NCBI GenBank assembly: GCA_035249175.1
Contig: DATFGT010000013.1
Coordinates: 11,180 to 75,179 of the forward strand
Source: 66-474 sp035249175
GTDB taxonomy: Bacteria > Pseudomonadota > Gammaproteobacteria > Xanthomonadales > Rhodanobacteraceae
DNA length: 64,000 nucleotides
Direction: 5' to 3'
Every line of letters begins with the position of its first letter. Positions within the stretch are counted from its first letter, which is position 1. The notes under the pieces were generated by a model, which was not told the DNA's origin, did not search any database, and saw only the letters and a list, made by a program, of their open reading frames with translations. Positions 1 to 8,748 of the stretch are shown in pieces. The position numbers and the translations under genes are program-made.

Positions 1-1440
1 CAGCGCCCGCCCCTTGTTCATGGTTTCCTCGTACTCGGCCGCGGGGTCGGAGTCGTAGACGATGCCGGCGCCGGCCTGCACGTGCAGGCGGCCGTCCTGG
101 ATCACCGCGGTACGGATCGCGATGGCGGTGTCGGCGTCGCCCCACCAGCCGATCCAGCCGATCGCACCGGCGTAGATGTTGCGCTTGAACGGTTCGAGTT
201 CCTGGATGATTTCGATCGCACGGATCTTGGGTGCGCCGGACAGCGTGCCGGCCGGGAACGTCGCGCGCAGCACGTCCATATAACTGGTGCCGGGGCGCAA
301 CGTGCCCTGCACCTGCGACATGATGTGCATCACGTGCGAGTAGCGCTCGATGGCGAATGAATCGCTGACTTCAACGCTGCCGGTTTCGCTGATGCGACCG
401 ATATCGTTGCGGCCAAGGTCGATCAGCATCAGGTGCTCGGCGCGTTCCTTGGGGTCAGCCAGCAACTCTTTTTCCAGCGCCGCGTCTTCTTCCGGCGTCG
501 CGCCGCGTTTGCGGGTGCCGGCGAGCGGACGCACAATGACCTTGCCATCCTTCAACCGCGCCAGGATCTCGGGCGACGACCCCACGATCTGGGTTTCACC
601 TAGATCGAAGAAGTACATGTACGGCGATGGATTCAACGCGCGCAGCGCGCGGTACACGTCCACCGGTCTTGCGTTGAAACCGATGCTAAGGCGTTGCGAC
701 GGCACGACCTGGAACACGTCGCCGGCGCGGATGTATTCCTTGCAACGTTCCACCATCGCCTCGAACGCTTCCTTCGTGAACGACGATTTGAAATCGCGCT
801 CGTCCAGCACTGCGCCATGCGTGGGTTGAGGATAGGCCGCGCCGCCCTGGCGCAGGTGGTGCGCCAGCGCATCGAGCCGGCGCTGCGCGCGCGCGTAAGC
901 ATGCGGGCGCGACGGATCGGCGTGCACGATCAGGTACAGGCGTCCCTTCAAGTTGTCGAAGACCGCGACTTCCTCGGCCAGCACCAAAAGAATGTCGGGC
1001 GTGCCGAGTTCGTCGGCGCAATCCCAGCTCGCAAGGCGCGGCTCGGCGTAGCCGACGGTTTCGAATCCGAAATAGCCGACCAGTCCCCCGGTGAACGCAG
1101 GAAGATCCGGCAAATGCGGCACGCGATATTGCGCGCGCAGGCGCTCGACCTCGGCCAGCGGATCGTCCACCTCGCGCGTTTCGAGCACCGAACCCTCTTC
1201 TATCACGGTCAACGTATGCGCACGAAAACTGAAGATTCGCCGCGCCGGCAATCCGATGATCGAATAGCGCCCCCAGTTGGACCCGCCCTCCACCGATTCC
1301 AGCAGGAAGGTATAGGGGCCGTCGGCAAGCTTCAGGTACACCGACAGCGGCGTATCGAGATCCGACAGCACCTCGCGCACCAGCGGGATGCGGTTGTGGC
1401 CCTCGCGGGCGAGGGCATCGAATTGGTCCAGTTCGAGCAC
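1..1440 (-). CDS. trpE: Anthranilate synthase component I (partial, C-terminus beyond window start)
   Basis: Converts chorismate plus ammonia or glutamine to anthranilate, the first step of tryptophan synthesis, in complex with TrpG in the cytoplasm. About 480 codons are visible. The N-terminal part carries the LLESVEGGSNWGRYS segment, where the family binds the feedback inhibitor tryptophan. The C-terminal half has chorismate-binding signatures such as DLGRNDIGR, GTLSGAPKIRA and YAGAIGW. The family is usually about 490 residues, so only the last few codons are lost. I chose the GTG start because AAGGA lies 8 bases upstream and the protein then begins just before the conserved GHNRIP segment. 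No trp leader peptide or attenuator was recognised in the 200 bases upstream. Confidence 0.95.
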   Translation of the reverse strand, partial: MLELDQFDALAREGHNRIPLVREVLSDLDTPLSVYLKLADGPYTFLLESVEGGSNWGRYSIIGLPARRIFSFRAHTLTVIEEGSVLETREVDDPLAEVERLRAQYRVPHLPDLPAFTGGLVGYFGFETVGYAEPRLASWDCADELGTPDILLVLAEEVAVFDNLKGRLYLIVHADPSRPHAYARAQRRLDALAHHLRQGGAAYPQPTHGAVLDERDFKSSFTKEAFEAMVERCKEYIRAGDVFQVVPSQRLSIGFNARPVDVYRALRALNPSPYMYFFDLGETQIVGSSPEILARLKDGKVIVRPLAGTRKRGATPEEDAALEKELLADPKERAEHLMLIDLGRNDIGRISETGSVEVSDSFAIERYSHVMHIMSQVQGTLRPGTSYMDVLRATFPAGTLSGAPKIRAIEIIQELEPFKRNIYAGAIGWIGWWGDADTAIAIRTAVIQDGRLHVQAGAGIVYDSDPAAEYEETMNKGRAL

Positions 1441-1642
1441 GGGACTTATCCTTGCAGGAAATTCTTGAAGGCGCATACGAAGTGACCGTTGCGAAATATC
1501 AGACCGCGGAAGCTCGTTTTGGCGCACACCGGACCCGGACGCTTTCGATTCTGGGACGGTTCTGGAGAACAGTAGTCACGGACGATCACACAACGGCCCG
1601 CGAAGATAGCAGCGCACGTTCAGACGTCCAAACGACGACTGT

Positions 1643-3643
1643 TCAATCACCCGCCGTGCGCCGCATGCCGCGCAGGTCCATCTCGAAACTCACACCTTCC
1701 TCGTCGTTGTGCGCCGAGACGCGGCCCTGGTGCAGTTCCGCCACGAGTCGCACGACGTAAAGCCCCAAGCCCAGGTGCGGCGTGCCTGCCTTGGCGCCCG
1801 TACCGCGCACGCTGATCAGCGAATCGAACAACTGGCCCTGCATGGCTTCGGGCAGGTGCGGGCCCTTGTTGGAGACCACGATGCGCACCTCGTCACCGTC
1901 CTGCTCCAACGCGATCCGTATCCAGCCGTCGGCCGCGGTGAACGACAGCGCGTTATCGAACAATTTGTCCAGCGCCTGCGCGATCAATTCCGGCGCGCCG
2001 TACAGCGGCACCGGATGCACAGGAATCGAACATTGCAGCTCGCGCGTACCCGCCAGCGACCGGTACGCCTCGGCGCAGCCGCGCACCACTTGCGCGAGAT
2101 CCATGTCCTCGCCATCCGCCGAAGCCATCGCGCGCTCCATGCGACTGGCTTCGCTCATGGCGCGCACGATCGCGCCGATCCGTGCTGCACCATCGCGCGC
2201 GCGGGTGAGATACGGCAGCGCGTCGGGCGGCAGGTCTGCATGTTCCAGGTTTTCCAGCGACGAGCGCACGATCGCGAGCGGCGTGTTGAGTTCGTGTGAC
2301 AGATTGGAAGCCAGCTTGCGCAAGTATTCGGTATAGGTGCCGATCGATTCCAGCAGACGCGACAGGCTGCGCGCGAGATCGCCCAGTTCATCGCGATCAT
2401 CCACCAGCGGCAGGCGTTCCAGCGCGAGGCTTTCATGGTGTTGCGCCTGTTCGGCAGCGTCGCGCAGACGGCCGATGCGTACCGACAACCATGTAGCGAA
2501 CGCGAACAGCACCGCGCCGGCGATCAGCAACACCGCGACGCTGGCCAGCATCAAACCCAGCAGCGCGCGGTTGGTCAACAGCGGCAACGCCTGGCTGGAC
2601 TGTTCGAGCACCAGCGCGCCACGGTTCTGCCCGCGCAAGTCCAGCGGCACCGCGACAGTCAGCACCACGCTTCCGGCGGTATCGCCGCCGCGCCAGTTGG
2701 CCGTGGCCTGCCCCTCCAGCGCCTGTTGCACGTCGGGTTCGGACAAGCGCGGGATGTCGCGCGGCAGGTGCTGGCGCTGATCCAGCGAGGGCACGACCAG
2801 CAGATCGGAAAGTACCCGTTGCACCGAGGGAAATCGGGTGGGCTTTCGCGCAGGAGTTTCCAGCATGCTGCCGCCTTCGCCGAGCACCCAGCCATCGGCG
2901 CTGAGCAAGCGGACCCGCACGCCACTCGGCGCAAGCTGGGTCAAGTCGTTCGACAACGCGGGCGACAGACTGAGCAACGGCCGCAGATCGGGTTTGCCGC
3001 CGTCGAAGCGCGTCGGCCCATTGGCGTCGAACACACCGATCCCAAGTTGATCGGGCGCCTGCGCGCGAGGAATGCGCAGCTCGATCTGGTAAGTCTCGCC
3101 AGCGTCCATCCACTGTCCGCTGATCTGGTCGGGCAGGCCGTGCACGCGGGGGTCCAGCGGGTGCGCGAGAAAGGCCCCCGATGCCGAGCTGGCGAGGAGA
3201 TAGCTGCGCTGGCGACTGCCGCGCACCAGTTGCAGCACCACGTGGTCGGCTTCCACCGCGGCGGCGTCCTGGGCATCGAGGCGCGTATGCGTCGCATCGG
3301 CGACATTGACGCGCATGTACAACCACGCCGGATCATTGGCAAGTTGCACTTCCACGCCCCGCCACGGATGCTGCGCCCAGCGCGCCATCGAGGCCCAGTC
3401 GCGCTCGGTGCCGTCGATCACGATCGGTTGCGTCACGCGCTGTACGTACCAGTTTTGCCCGGTGTTCGGCAAGTCCGCCCCCACCGCGACCAGGCCACGA
3501 TCCAGCGCAAACGCGATCGCCAGCAGCGCCTGCTCCTGGCTATTGCGCAGCAGATGCTCCATCTGGCGCACGTACAACCAGCCCGCCCACGGCAATGCCA
3601 GCGTGGACAGCGCGACCAGCAGCAGTTTGCGGCGCAACGTCAA
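1643..3643 (-). CDS. Membrane sensor histidine kinase, PdsS-like (dedicated sortase system type)
   Basis: Inner-membrane histidine kinase of 666 residues. There is a membrane segment at about residues 7-25, a sensor domain of more than 300 residues facing the periplasm, and a second membrane segment at about 358-385. A HAMP-like linker and HisKA domain follow, with the H-box SNLSHELNTPL (phospho-acceptor His450), then an ATPase domain with the N-box LFDNAL near 562 and the G-box GLGLY near 624. The response regulator gene lies just upstream on the same strand, so the two form a pair. From memory, the long sensor domain and this partner match the family called 'proteobacterial dedicated sortase system histidine kinase' (PdsS). 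That specific assignment is an inference. No sortase gene is visible in the window. Confidence 0.85.
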   Translation of the reverse strand: MTLRRKLLLVALSTLALPWAGWLYVRQMEHLLRNSQEQALLAIAFALDRGLVAVGADLPNTGQNWYVQRVTQPIVIDGTERDWASMARWAQHPWRGVEVQLANDPAWLYMRVNVADATHTRLDAQDAAAVEADHVVLQLVRGSRQRSYLLASSASGAFLAHPLDPRVHGLPDQISGQWMDAGETYQIELRIPRAQAPDQLGIGVFDANGPTRFDGGKPDLRPLLSLSPALSNDLTQLAPSGVRVRLLSADGWVLGEGGSMLETPARKPTRFPSVQRVLSDLLVVPSLDQRQHLPRDIPRLSEPDVQQALEGQATANWRGGDTAGSVVLTVAVPLDLRGQNRGALVLEQSSQALPLLTNRALLGLMLASVAVLLIAGAVLFAFATWLSVRIGRLRDAAEQAQHHESLALERLPLVDDRDELGDLARSLSRLLESIGTYTEYLRKLASNLSHELNTPLAIVRSSLENLEHADLPPDALPYLTRARDGAARIGAIVRAMSEASRMERAMASADGEDMDLAQVVRGCAEAYRSLAGTRELQCSIPVHPVPLYGAPELIAQALDKLFDNALSFTAADGWIRIALEQDGDEVRIVVSNKGPHLPEAMQGQLFDSLISVRGTGAKAGTPHLGLGLYVVRLVAELHQGRVSAHNDEEGVSFEMDLRGMRRTAGD

Positions 3644-3803
3644 AGCGGACTTCCTCTCTCACCGGCGCAAGAGCGCGGAGCGCAAAGCGTCGCGAGCGAA
3701 GGCAGATTGCGCGACGCCGGAACGCAGCAAGCGGAGCGTACACGACAGTGCGCGAGCATGGCGAGCACCGACGGCGCGAGCGATCCAACAGAAAGTCGCG
3801 ATC
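3644..3803. other. Spacer between sensor kinase and response regulator genes
   Basis: About 160 bases of high-GC sequence between the kinase start and a family A repeat. I see no gene or clear promoter in it. The repeat in the rest of this spacer means the kinase and regulator are not tightly coupled. Confidence 0.4.
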
Positions 3804-3918
3804 GAAGCGGCTGTCGTGGAAAGTCAGGCCATGGAGGGCCGTTCTGGACTCAGAGATGCTTCGCCCTGGAACCCCGGCGCACGCGGATTGAAGCAGCGAT
3901 CAGGGATCGATCGCACAA
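3804..3918 (-). repeat. Family A paired-hairpin intergenic repeat, copy 1 (reverse)
   Basis: It starts with GCGGCTGTCGTGGAAAGTC, followed by the inner hairpin GGCC-atggag-GGCC (3827-3840) and GTTCTGGACTC. After a variable spacer it ends with the outer hairpin GCGATC...GATCGC (about 3896-3914). The element ends one base before the stop codon of the response regulator gene. Seven more copies occur in this window. Confidence 0.8.
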
Positions 3919-3919
3919 A

Positions 3920-4609
3920 TTACGGCTTCCAGCGGTATCCCACCCCATGCACCGTCTCGATCGCGTCGAAGCCGGGATCGATGGCCAGGAACTTCTTGCG
4001 GATGCGCTTGATGTGCGAAGTGATGGTGGCGTCGTCAACCACCAGTTCCGCATCGCGCATCAACTGATCGCGATTTTTCACGTGGCCGGGGAAACGCACC
4101 AGTGTGTGCACCATCCAGAATTCGGTGACGGTCAGCGGCACCTCGACATCGTTCCAGGTGACGCGCATGCGCTCCGCTTCCAGCTTCAACGACCCGTGCT
4201 CGACCACCGTTTCGGTTGGCGCCGGGGCCTTCTGCGATTCCGCGCGCCGGAACAGCGCACCGATGCGCGCGGCGAGCTGGTGAAAGCTGGTGTCCTTGCT
4301 GAGGTAATCGTCGGCGCCCAGTCGCAGCCCCGAGATCACGTCGAAATCGGAATCACGCGCGGTCAGGAAAATGATGGGCAGCGTCGCCGATTTCGCACGC
4401 AACTCGCGGCACAGGTCGAAGCCGCCTTCCGGTTCGTCGCCGAGGCCAATGTCGATGATCACCAACTCGGGCATGCGGTTGGCGAAGGCGCCCGAAGCTT
4501 CCCCGCGCGAGGCAAACCCCCGCACGTCATAGCCGATGCGCGACAACGCCTCGACGTAGTTGGCGCGGATGGACGGTTCGTCCTCCACGATGGCAATGGC
4601 GCGAGCCAT
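3920..4609 (-). CDS. Response regulator with winged-helix output domain, PdsR-like
   Basis: Cytoplasmic two-component response regulator of 229 residues. The receiver domain has the acidic pocket EDE at 9-11, phospho-acceptor Asp53 in VIIDIGLG, and the conserved Lys in LSKDTS near 103. The C-terminal OmpR/PhoB-type winged helix contains TEFWMVHTL, DDATITSHIKRIRKKF and HGVGYRW. The start is fixed by AGGAG six bases before the ATG. The kinase gene downstream is the likely partner. The wording of the sequence, especially TEFWMVHTLVRFPGHVK, resembles the 'proteobacterial dedicated sortase system response regulator' family as I recall it. Target genes are unknown. Confidence 0.88.
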   Translation of the reverse strand: MARAIAIVEDEPSIRANYVEALSRIGYDVRGFASRGEASGAFANRMPELVIIDIGLGDEPEGGFDLCRELRAKSATLPIIFLTARDSDFDVISGLRLGADDYLSKDTSFHQLAARIGALFRRAESQKAPAPTETVVEHGSLKLEAERMRVTWNDVEVPLTVTEFWMVHTLVRFPGHVKNRDQLMRDAELVVDDATITSHIKRIRKKFLAIDPGFDAIETVHGVGYRWKP

Positions 4610-4984
4610 GCGTTTCTCCTTGTTGGGCCCCGTATCGGGACCGTCGCAGTGCGAGCGTGCGTCATGCGGAGGTGACACGCAACCCATCCGCCCGGGCTGC
4701 CCGCGTTTTGCCACAAATCGCCCGCTTTCCGCCCCCGGCCTGCCCCTCCCAGTGCGGTGCGCGGGGGCCAAATGACCGTCAGTCGGTACTCCTGCCGTGG
4801 ACGTCGACCGTGGAACACCCCCGCGCTGGCGCCGGAGACGCACCCGGCCACTGACACCGGAAGGCGTCCAGCGCGGTGGACCACCACTCAAGTTCGAGGC
4901 GGTTTCTCTTCCCGCCTCCGGTTCATTCCTCTCCTGGTCGGCCGCGGCCTCGGTGCGAAAGCATCGGGGCCGTTGGTCTTTGCT
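4610..4984. other. Non-coding stretch upstream of the response regulator gene
   Basis: About 375 bases without a gene I can support. It should hold the promoter of the leftward response regulator gene, but no convincing -35/-10 pair stands out. Its right end meets a family A repeat. Confidence 0.4.
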
Positions 4985-5100
4985 TTTGCGTTCATCCATG
5001 AACGCGGCCTCGTTGGACGCTCGCGCGAGTGACGCCTGCTGGCAACCTGACGGTCCAGAACGGACATCCATGTCCTGACTTTTCACAACAGCCGCTCCGG
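4985..5100 (+). repeat. Family A paired-hairpin intergenic repeat, copy 2 (forward)
   Basis: Outer hairpin GCGTTCA-tcca-TGAACGC at 4988-5005, a variable spacer, inner hairpin GGAC-atccat-GTCC at 5062-5075, then CTGACTTTTCACAACAGCC. Both stems differ from the commonest version of the family (GCGATCA/TGATCGC and GGCC/GGCC), but by paired changes that keep the base pairing. Confidence 0.85.
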
Positions 5101-5187
5101 ACCGATCTCCACTGCACGCTTTAAAAGGGTTCCTGCCGTGCTTTCATTTGCGTTGATTCGCGTTCATTTGCGGACTGATTTGTCTTT

Positions 5188-5856
5188 TCAGCCCACCGCT
5201 TTGCGCATGGCCGCGATGGTTTTCCCGTAATCATCGCTGCCGAAGATGGCGGAACCCGCGACGAACGCGTCCGCGCCCGCGCGCGCGATATCGCCGATGT
5301 TGTCGGTCTTGACGCCGCCGTCGACTTCGAGATGGATCGGCCGTCCACTGCGGTCGATGATTTCACGCGCGCGTTTCAGTTTTTCCAGTGCGGACGGAAT
5401 GAACGACTGGCCGCCGAATCCCGGATTCACCGACATCACCAGCAGGATGTCGACCTTGTCCAGCACGTAATCGAGCAAGCCGAGCGGCGTCGCCGGGTTG
5501 AAAACGAGGCCAGCCTTGCAGCCGTGTTCGCGGATCAGCGACAACGTGCGATCCACGTGTCGCGTGGCCTCGGGATGAAAGCTGATGGAGGTGGCGCCGG
5601 CATTGGCAAAATCCGGCACGATCCGGTCCACCGGCTCGACCATCAGGTGCACGTCCATCGGCGCGGTGATGCCGTAATCGCGCAGCGCCTTCAGCACCAT
5701 TGGACCAATGGTGAGGTTGGGGACGTAATGGTTGTCCATCACATCGAAGTGGATCCAGTCGGCGCCGGCGTCGATCACGGCGTCGACTTCCGCGCCCAGC
5801 TTGGCGAAGTTGGCCGAAAGGATGGAAGGGGCAATCACGCAGGGTTGTCTGCTCAT
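5188..5856 (-). CDS. rpe: Ribulose-phosphate 3-epimerase
   Basis: Interconverts D-ribulose 5-phosphate and D-xylulose 5-phosphate in the pentose phosphate pathway, in the cytoplasm. The 222-residue protein is the usual family length and a complete TIM barrel. It begins IAPSILSANFAKLG and contains HFDVMDNHYVPNLT, DVHLMVEP, VNPGFGGQSF and the phosphate-binding end VDGGVKTDN...AGADAFVAGSAIF. The metal-binding His and Asp residues of the family are present. The ATG was chosen to match the family N-terminus; upstream GGA is only a weak ribosome site. A family A repeat lies directly upstream, so the promoter must lie within or beyond it. Confidence 0.96.
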   Translation of the reverse strand: MSRQPCVIAPSILSANFAKLGAEVDAVIDAGADWIHFDVMDNHYVPNLTIGPMVLKALRDYGITAPMDVHLMVEPVDRIVPDFANAGATSISFHPEATRHVDRTLSLIREHGCKAGLVFNPATPLGLLDYVLDKVDILLVMSVNPGFGGQSFIPSALEKLKRAREIIDRSGRPIHLEVDGGVKTDNIGDIARAGADAFVAGSAIFGSDDYGKTIAAMRKAVG

Positions 5857-5867
5857 GGTGTTCCGTG

Positions 5868-5982
5868 CGGAGCGGCTGTCGTGGAAAGTCAACCCATGGA
5901 TGGGCGTTCTGGACTCACAGGATGCAGGCTGCTGCACGCCGTATTGCCATCGAGCGAAACAGCGATCAGGGATGATCGCACA
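5868..5982 (-). repeat. Family A paired-hairpin intergenic repeat, copy 3 (reverse)
   Basis: Begins CGGAGCGGCTGTCGTGG, with the inner hairpin CCC-atggat-GGG at about 5893-5904 and the outer hairpin GCGATCA-ggga-TGATCGC at 5962-5979. It fills most of the gap between the leftward genes rpe and djlA-like. Confidence 0.85.
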
Positions 5983-5999
5983 GCAAAAACCGCAGCAGT

Positions 6000-6818
6000 C
6001 TAGCGAAAACCTCGCTCGGATTGTATGCGCTCCCACGCCGTGTTGATTTCGCTGGCACGTGCCTCGGCGCGACGGCGCAAATCCTCCGGCATGTTGCCGA
6101 GACGATCCGGATGGTACTCGCCGATCAGCTTGCGGTAGGCGCGCTTGATGGTGCGCTGGTCGGCATCGCGCGGTACGCCCAGCACCGCGTACGGATCGGG
6201 ACCATTGTTGCGCGGCGCAGGCCGGTAGCCTTGCTGTTGGGACCAGGCGCCGGCGTGCGCCCAGCCCTCGGAACGCGGCCCGGCGTTCCACGCAAAACCT
6301 TTCATCGCCAACAGCGCCACCAACTGGATTTCGCTGATGCGCAGCGAGAACGCCACCCGTTTCAGCACCTGCAGTTTTTCATCGTTGAGCGGGCCGTCGG
6401 CCAGCGCGACGTCACACAGCATGTCGAGGAAGGGCATCACCGAACTGCGCCGCGGCAAACACCATGCGCGCAAATCCACCAGCGTGCGCGCGATGTCGAA
6501 TCCCGGCGCCTTGCCCTTGTTGAATGCGTCGATCGCGCGCCGCCGCCACAGCGGATCCAATTCCAGCCGCGTCATCAGCCTTTCCGCGATCCCCACTTCC
6601 GCTTCGGAAACCCGGCCATCGCTCTTGGCCAACGCGCCCATCAGCGCGAACAGCGGCTCGACGTATCCGTCCTTGCCACCGGTGTGGGTCAGGCCCGCGA
6701 GCCAGCCGCTGTCGAACACCAGGTGTCCGATCACGAGTCCCAGCACGGCCGCGCCAAAGTCGCCGCGCGTCACCACCAAGCCGATCATGAATCCGATCAG
6801 CTTGCCCCAGATCCTCAT
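6000..6818 (-). CDS. djlA: DjlA-like membrane co-chaperone (TerB plus DnaJ domains)
   Basis: A 272-residue protein with a hydrophobic N-terminal segment (about residues 5-30), a TerB-like helical domain in the middle, and a C-terminal J domain of about 65 residues. The J domain has DPYAVLGVPRDAD and the HPD tripeptide in IGEYHPDRLGNMP, the motif that stimulates DnaK ATPase. This order (membrane anchor, TerB, J domain) is that of DjlA, a DnaK co-chaperone facing the cytoplasm. GGGGAG lies just before the ATG. The start overlaps the stop of the upstream cytochrome c gene by 4 bases, so the two are probably translated together, although no functional link is obvious. Confidence 0.9.
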   Translation of the reverse strand: MRIWGKLIGFMIGLVVTRGDFGAAVLGLVIGHLVFDSGWLAGLTHTGGKDGYVEPLFALMGALAKSDGRVSEAEVGIAERLMTRLELDPLWRRRAIDAFNKGKAPGFDIARTLVDLRAWCLPRRSSVMPFLDMLCDVALADGPLNDEKLQVLKRVAFSLRISEIQLVALLAMKGFAWNAGPRSEGWAHAGAWSQQQGYRPAPRNNGPDPYAVLGVPRDADQRTIKRAYRKLIGEYHPDRLGNMPEDLRRRAEARASEINTAWERIQSERGFR

Positions 6819-7147
6819 GGACTCCCCGCCTGTTCGGGCTTGCACGGCGACTGCGCAGCAAACCAGTGCGCCAACGCCTGCATGTCTTTTTCGGTGAGCG
6901 GTCCGGCCGCCGCGCGCATCACCGGCACCTTGCGCTCGCCGTTGCGGTACTCGTGCAGCGCCTGCAAGAGGTATTGATAGGGCTGCCCGGCAAGGTTAGG
7001 GGCGCCCGGAATGCGGGCGCGGCCATCCTCACCATGGCATGCGGCGCACAGCCCGAGCTGCGCGGGTTGCGGCGGCAACGGGGCCGCGTCCGCCAACGCC
7101 AACGGCGCAAGAGCGAGCAGCGGAGAGGTCCAGAGCAATTTACGCAT
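6815..7147 (-). CDS. Small periplasmic c-type cytochrome
   Basis: A 110-residue class I cytochrome c. A signal peptide covers about the first 21 residues and ends in ALADA. The haem-binding CAACH motif is at residues 34-38 and a candidate axial Met lies in KVPVMRAAAGPLTEKDM. The layout is that of the cytochrome c553/c4-domain family, which carries electrons in the periplasm to oxidases or peroxidases. The partner cannot be told from the context. The gene precedes and overlaps the djlA-like gene. Confidence 0.9.
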   Translation of the reverse strand: MRKLLWTSPLLALAPLALADAAPLPPQPAQLGLCAACHGEDGRARIPGAPNLAGQPYQYLLQALHEYRNGERKVPVMRAAAGPLTEKDMQALAHWFAAQSPCKPEQAGSP

Positions 7148-7194
7148 CCGCCAAGTTTATCAGCCTGGACGCGCGTATCGCCGGGACGCGTCGC

Positions 7195-7200
7195 TACAAT
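7195..7200 (+). promoter_or_regulatory. Possible -10 element for purC
   Basis: TACAAT lies 30 bases upstream of the GTG start of purC, in the gap from the divergent cytochrome gene. No good -35 hexamer is visible at the right distance, so this is only a candidate. Confidence 0.35.
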
Positions 7201-7229
7201 GCGCTTTTGCCATCCGCGGAGCGAAAGCC

Positions 7230-8126
7230 GTGCCGACCACCCTGTTGCAATCGGAATTGCCCGGCCTCGAACTCCTGCGTCGCGGCAAGGTGCGGGATGT
7301 GTACGCGCTGCCGGACGAGCGGCTGCTGATCATCGCCAGCGATCGTCTTTCCGCGTTCGACGTGGTGTTGCCCGACCCGATTCCCGGCAAGGGCGAAATG
7401 CTGACGCAGATTTCCAACTTCTGGTTCGGCAAGACCGCCCACCTGGTGCCGAATCACCTGACTGGCGCGCCGGTGGCCGAAGTGTTGCCGGACGGTGTCG
7501 ATCCCAAACTGTACGAAAAACGTGCGGTGGTGGTGAAGCGCTTGAAAGCCGTGCCCATCGAAGCGATCGCGCGTGGTTACCTGATCGGCTCGGGCTGGAA
7601 GGATTACCGGCAGACGGGCGAGCTGTGTGGCATCAGGCTCCCCTCCGGGCTCAAGCAGGCACAGCAGTTGCCCGAGCCGATCTTCACGCCATCCACCAAG
7701 GCGCCCAAGGGCACGCACGATGAGAACATCGGCTTCGATGAAGTCGAGAAACTGATTGGTGGCGGACTCGCAAAACAAGTCCGCGACGCGACGCTGGCCA
7801 TTTACAGGTTCGCCGCCGCCTACGCCGCCGAGCGCGGCATCATCATCGCCGATACCAAGTTCGAGTTCGGCACCGACGCAAACGGCAAGTTGTACGTAAT
7901 GGACGAGATGCTGACGCCGGACTCCTCGCGCTTCTGGCCGGCCGACCAGTACAGGGTCGGCATCAGCCCGCCGTCATACGACAAGCAGTTCGTGCGCGAT
8001 TACCTCGAAACCCTGGACTGGGACAAGCGTGCGCCCGGTCCGAAGTTGCCGCGCGAAGTGACCGACGGCACCGCGGCGAAATACGCCGAGGCGCTGCGCA
8101 AGCTCGCCGGCATCACGGTCGACTGA
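7230..8126 (+). CDS. purC: Phosphoribosylaminoimidazole-succinocarboxamide synthase (SAICAR synthase)
   Basis: Joins CAIR and aspartate using ATP to make SAICAR in purine synthesis. The 298 residues fit the longer, fungal-like and xanthomonad-type PurC. Motifs include LLRRGKVRDVYAL near the N-terminus, ASDRLSAFDVVLPDPIPGKG, VEAIARGYL-type IEAIARGYLIGSGW, and ADTKFEFG followed by DEMLTPDSSRFWP. The GTG start has GGAG eight bases upstream. It is the first gene of a short rightward run with the Mpo1-like gene. Confidence 0.96.
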   Translation: MPTTLLQSELPGLELLRRGKVRDVYALPDERLLIIASDRLSAFDVVLPDPIPGKGEMLTQISNFWFGKTAHLVPNHLTGAPVAEVLPDGVDPKLYEKRAVVVKRLKAVPIEAIARGYLIGSGWKDYRQTGELCGIRLPSGLKQAQQLPEPIFTPSTKAPKGTHDENIGFDEVEKLIGGGLAKQVRDATLAIYRFAAAYAAERGIIIADTKFEFGTDANGKLYVMDEMLTPDSSRFWPADQYRVGISPPSYDKQFVRDYLETLDWDKRAPGPKLPREVTDGTAAKYAEALRKLAGITVD

Positions 8127-8184
8127 CCGGTGTGCTGCTGAATCTGTTTTCGCGCGCCGATGCACGTTGGCCAGAGGACTTCGC

Positions 8185-8652
8185 ATGCGCGACATCCACC
8201 AATGGTTCGGAAGCTACGCTGGCGACCACCAGAACCGCACCAATCGCGCGATCCACTGGGTCTGCGTGCCGGTGATCATGTGGGCAGTGATCGCTGCGTT
8301 GTGGACGATCCCGCCGATCCTGCCGCAATGGTTCCGGCCGGGGCTGTGGGCCGTGGTCGCGATGTTCGCGGCGTTCCTGTTCTACCACCGATTGTCGCGC
8401 AATCTCGGCTACGCGATGGCGATCGTATTCATCGTGAGCGGCGCGATCGCGTGGGCGCTGTACGGCGCGTTCGGTCCGCGGGCGTTGTTGATCCTCGCGG
8501 CCGCGTTGTTCGTGGCGTCATGGATCGGGCAATTCATCGGCCATGCGATCGAAGGCCGCCGCCCTGCGTTTCTCACCAACATCGTGCAGCTCCTGATCGG
8601 CCCGGCGTGGTTGATGGGCAAGCTGATGCGCAGGCTCGGCATCGCGTATTGA
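8185..8652 (+). CDS. Mpo1-like (DUF962) membrane protein
   Basis: A 155-residue protein with about four hydrophobic segments. It starts MRDIHQWFGSYAGDHQNRTN, and HWVCVPVIMW and GHAIEGRRPAFLTNIVQLLIGPAWL follow; these are signatures of the DUF962/YGL010w family. The yeast member Mpo1 is an iron-dependent dioxygenase that acts on 2-hydroxy fatty acids, and the spaced His residues needed for it (H5, H14, H24, H125) appear to be present. The bacterial role is unproven. AGAGGA lies upstream of the ATG. Confidence 0.85.
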   Translation: MRDIHQWFGSYAGDHQNRTNRAIHWVCVPVIMWAVIAALWTIPPILPQWFRPGLWAVVAMFAAFLFYHRLSRNLGYAMAIVFIVSGAIAWALYGAFGPRALLILAAALFVASWIGQFIGHAIEGRRPAFLTNIVQLLIGPAWLMGKLMRRLGIAY

Positions 8653-8748
8653 AGATGCAGATTGGGCCGAGCGACGCCAAGCCCAACAGCATTCGCACCG
8701 TGAACGTGGGGTTTTTCGCGAATGAAATCCCGCGTCAGCGCAACCTGC

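Noticed and set aside
1441..1642. Possible trp leader peptide or attenuator before trpE
   Set aside because: No short frame with tandem Trp codons and no alternative hairpins with a T run were found.
2435..4675. Long open frame of 746 codons on the plus strand
   Set aside because: It lies opposite the sensor kinase and response regulator genes, whose protein families are clear. High GC content keeps antisense frames open by chance.
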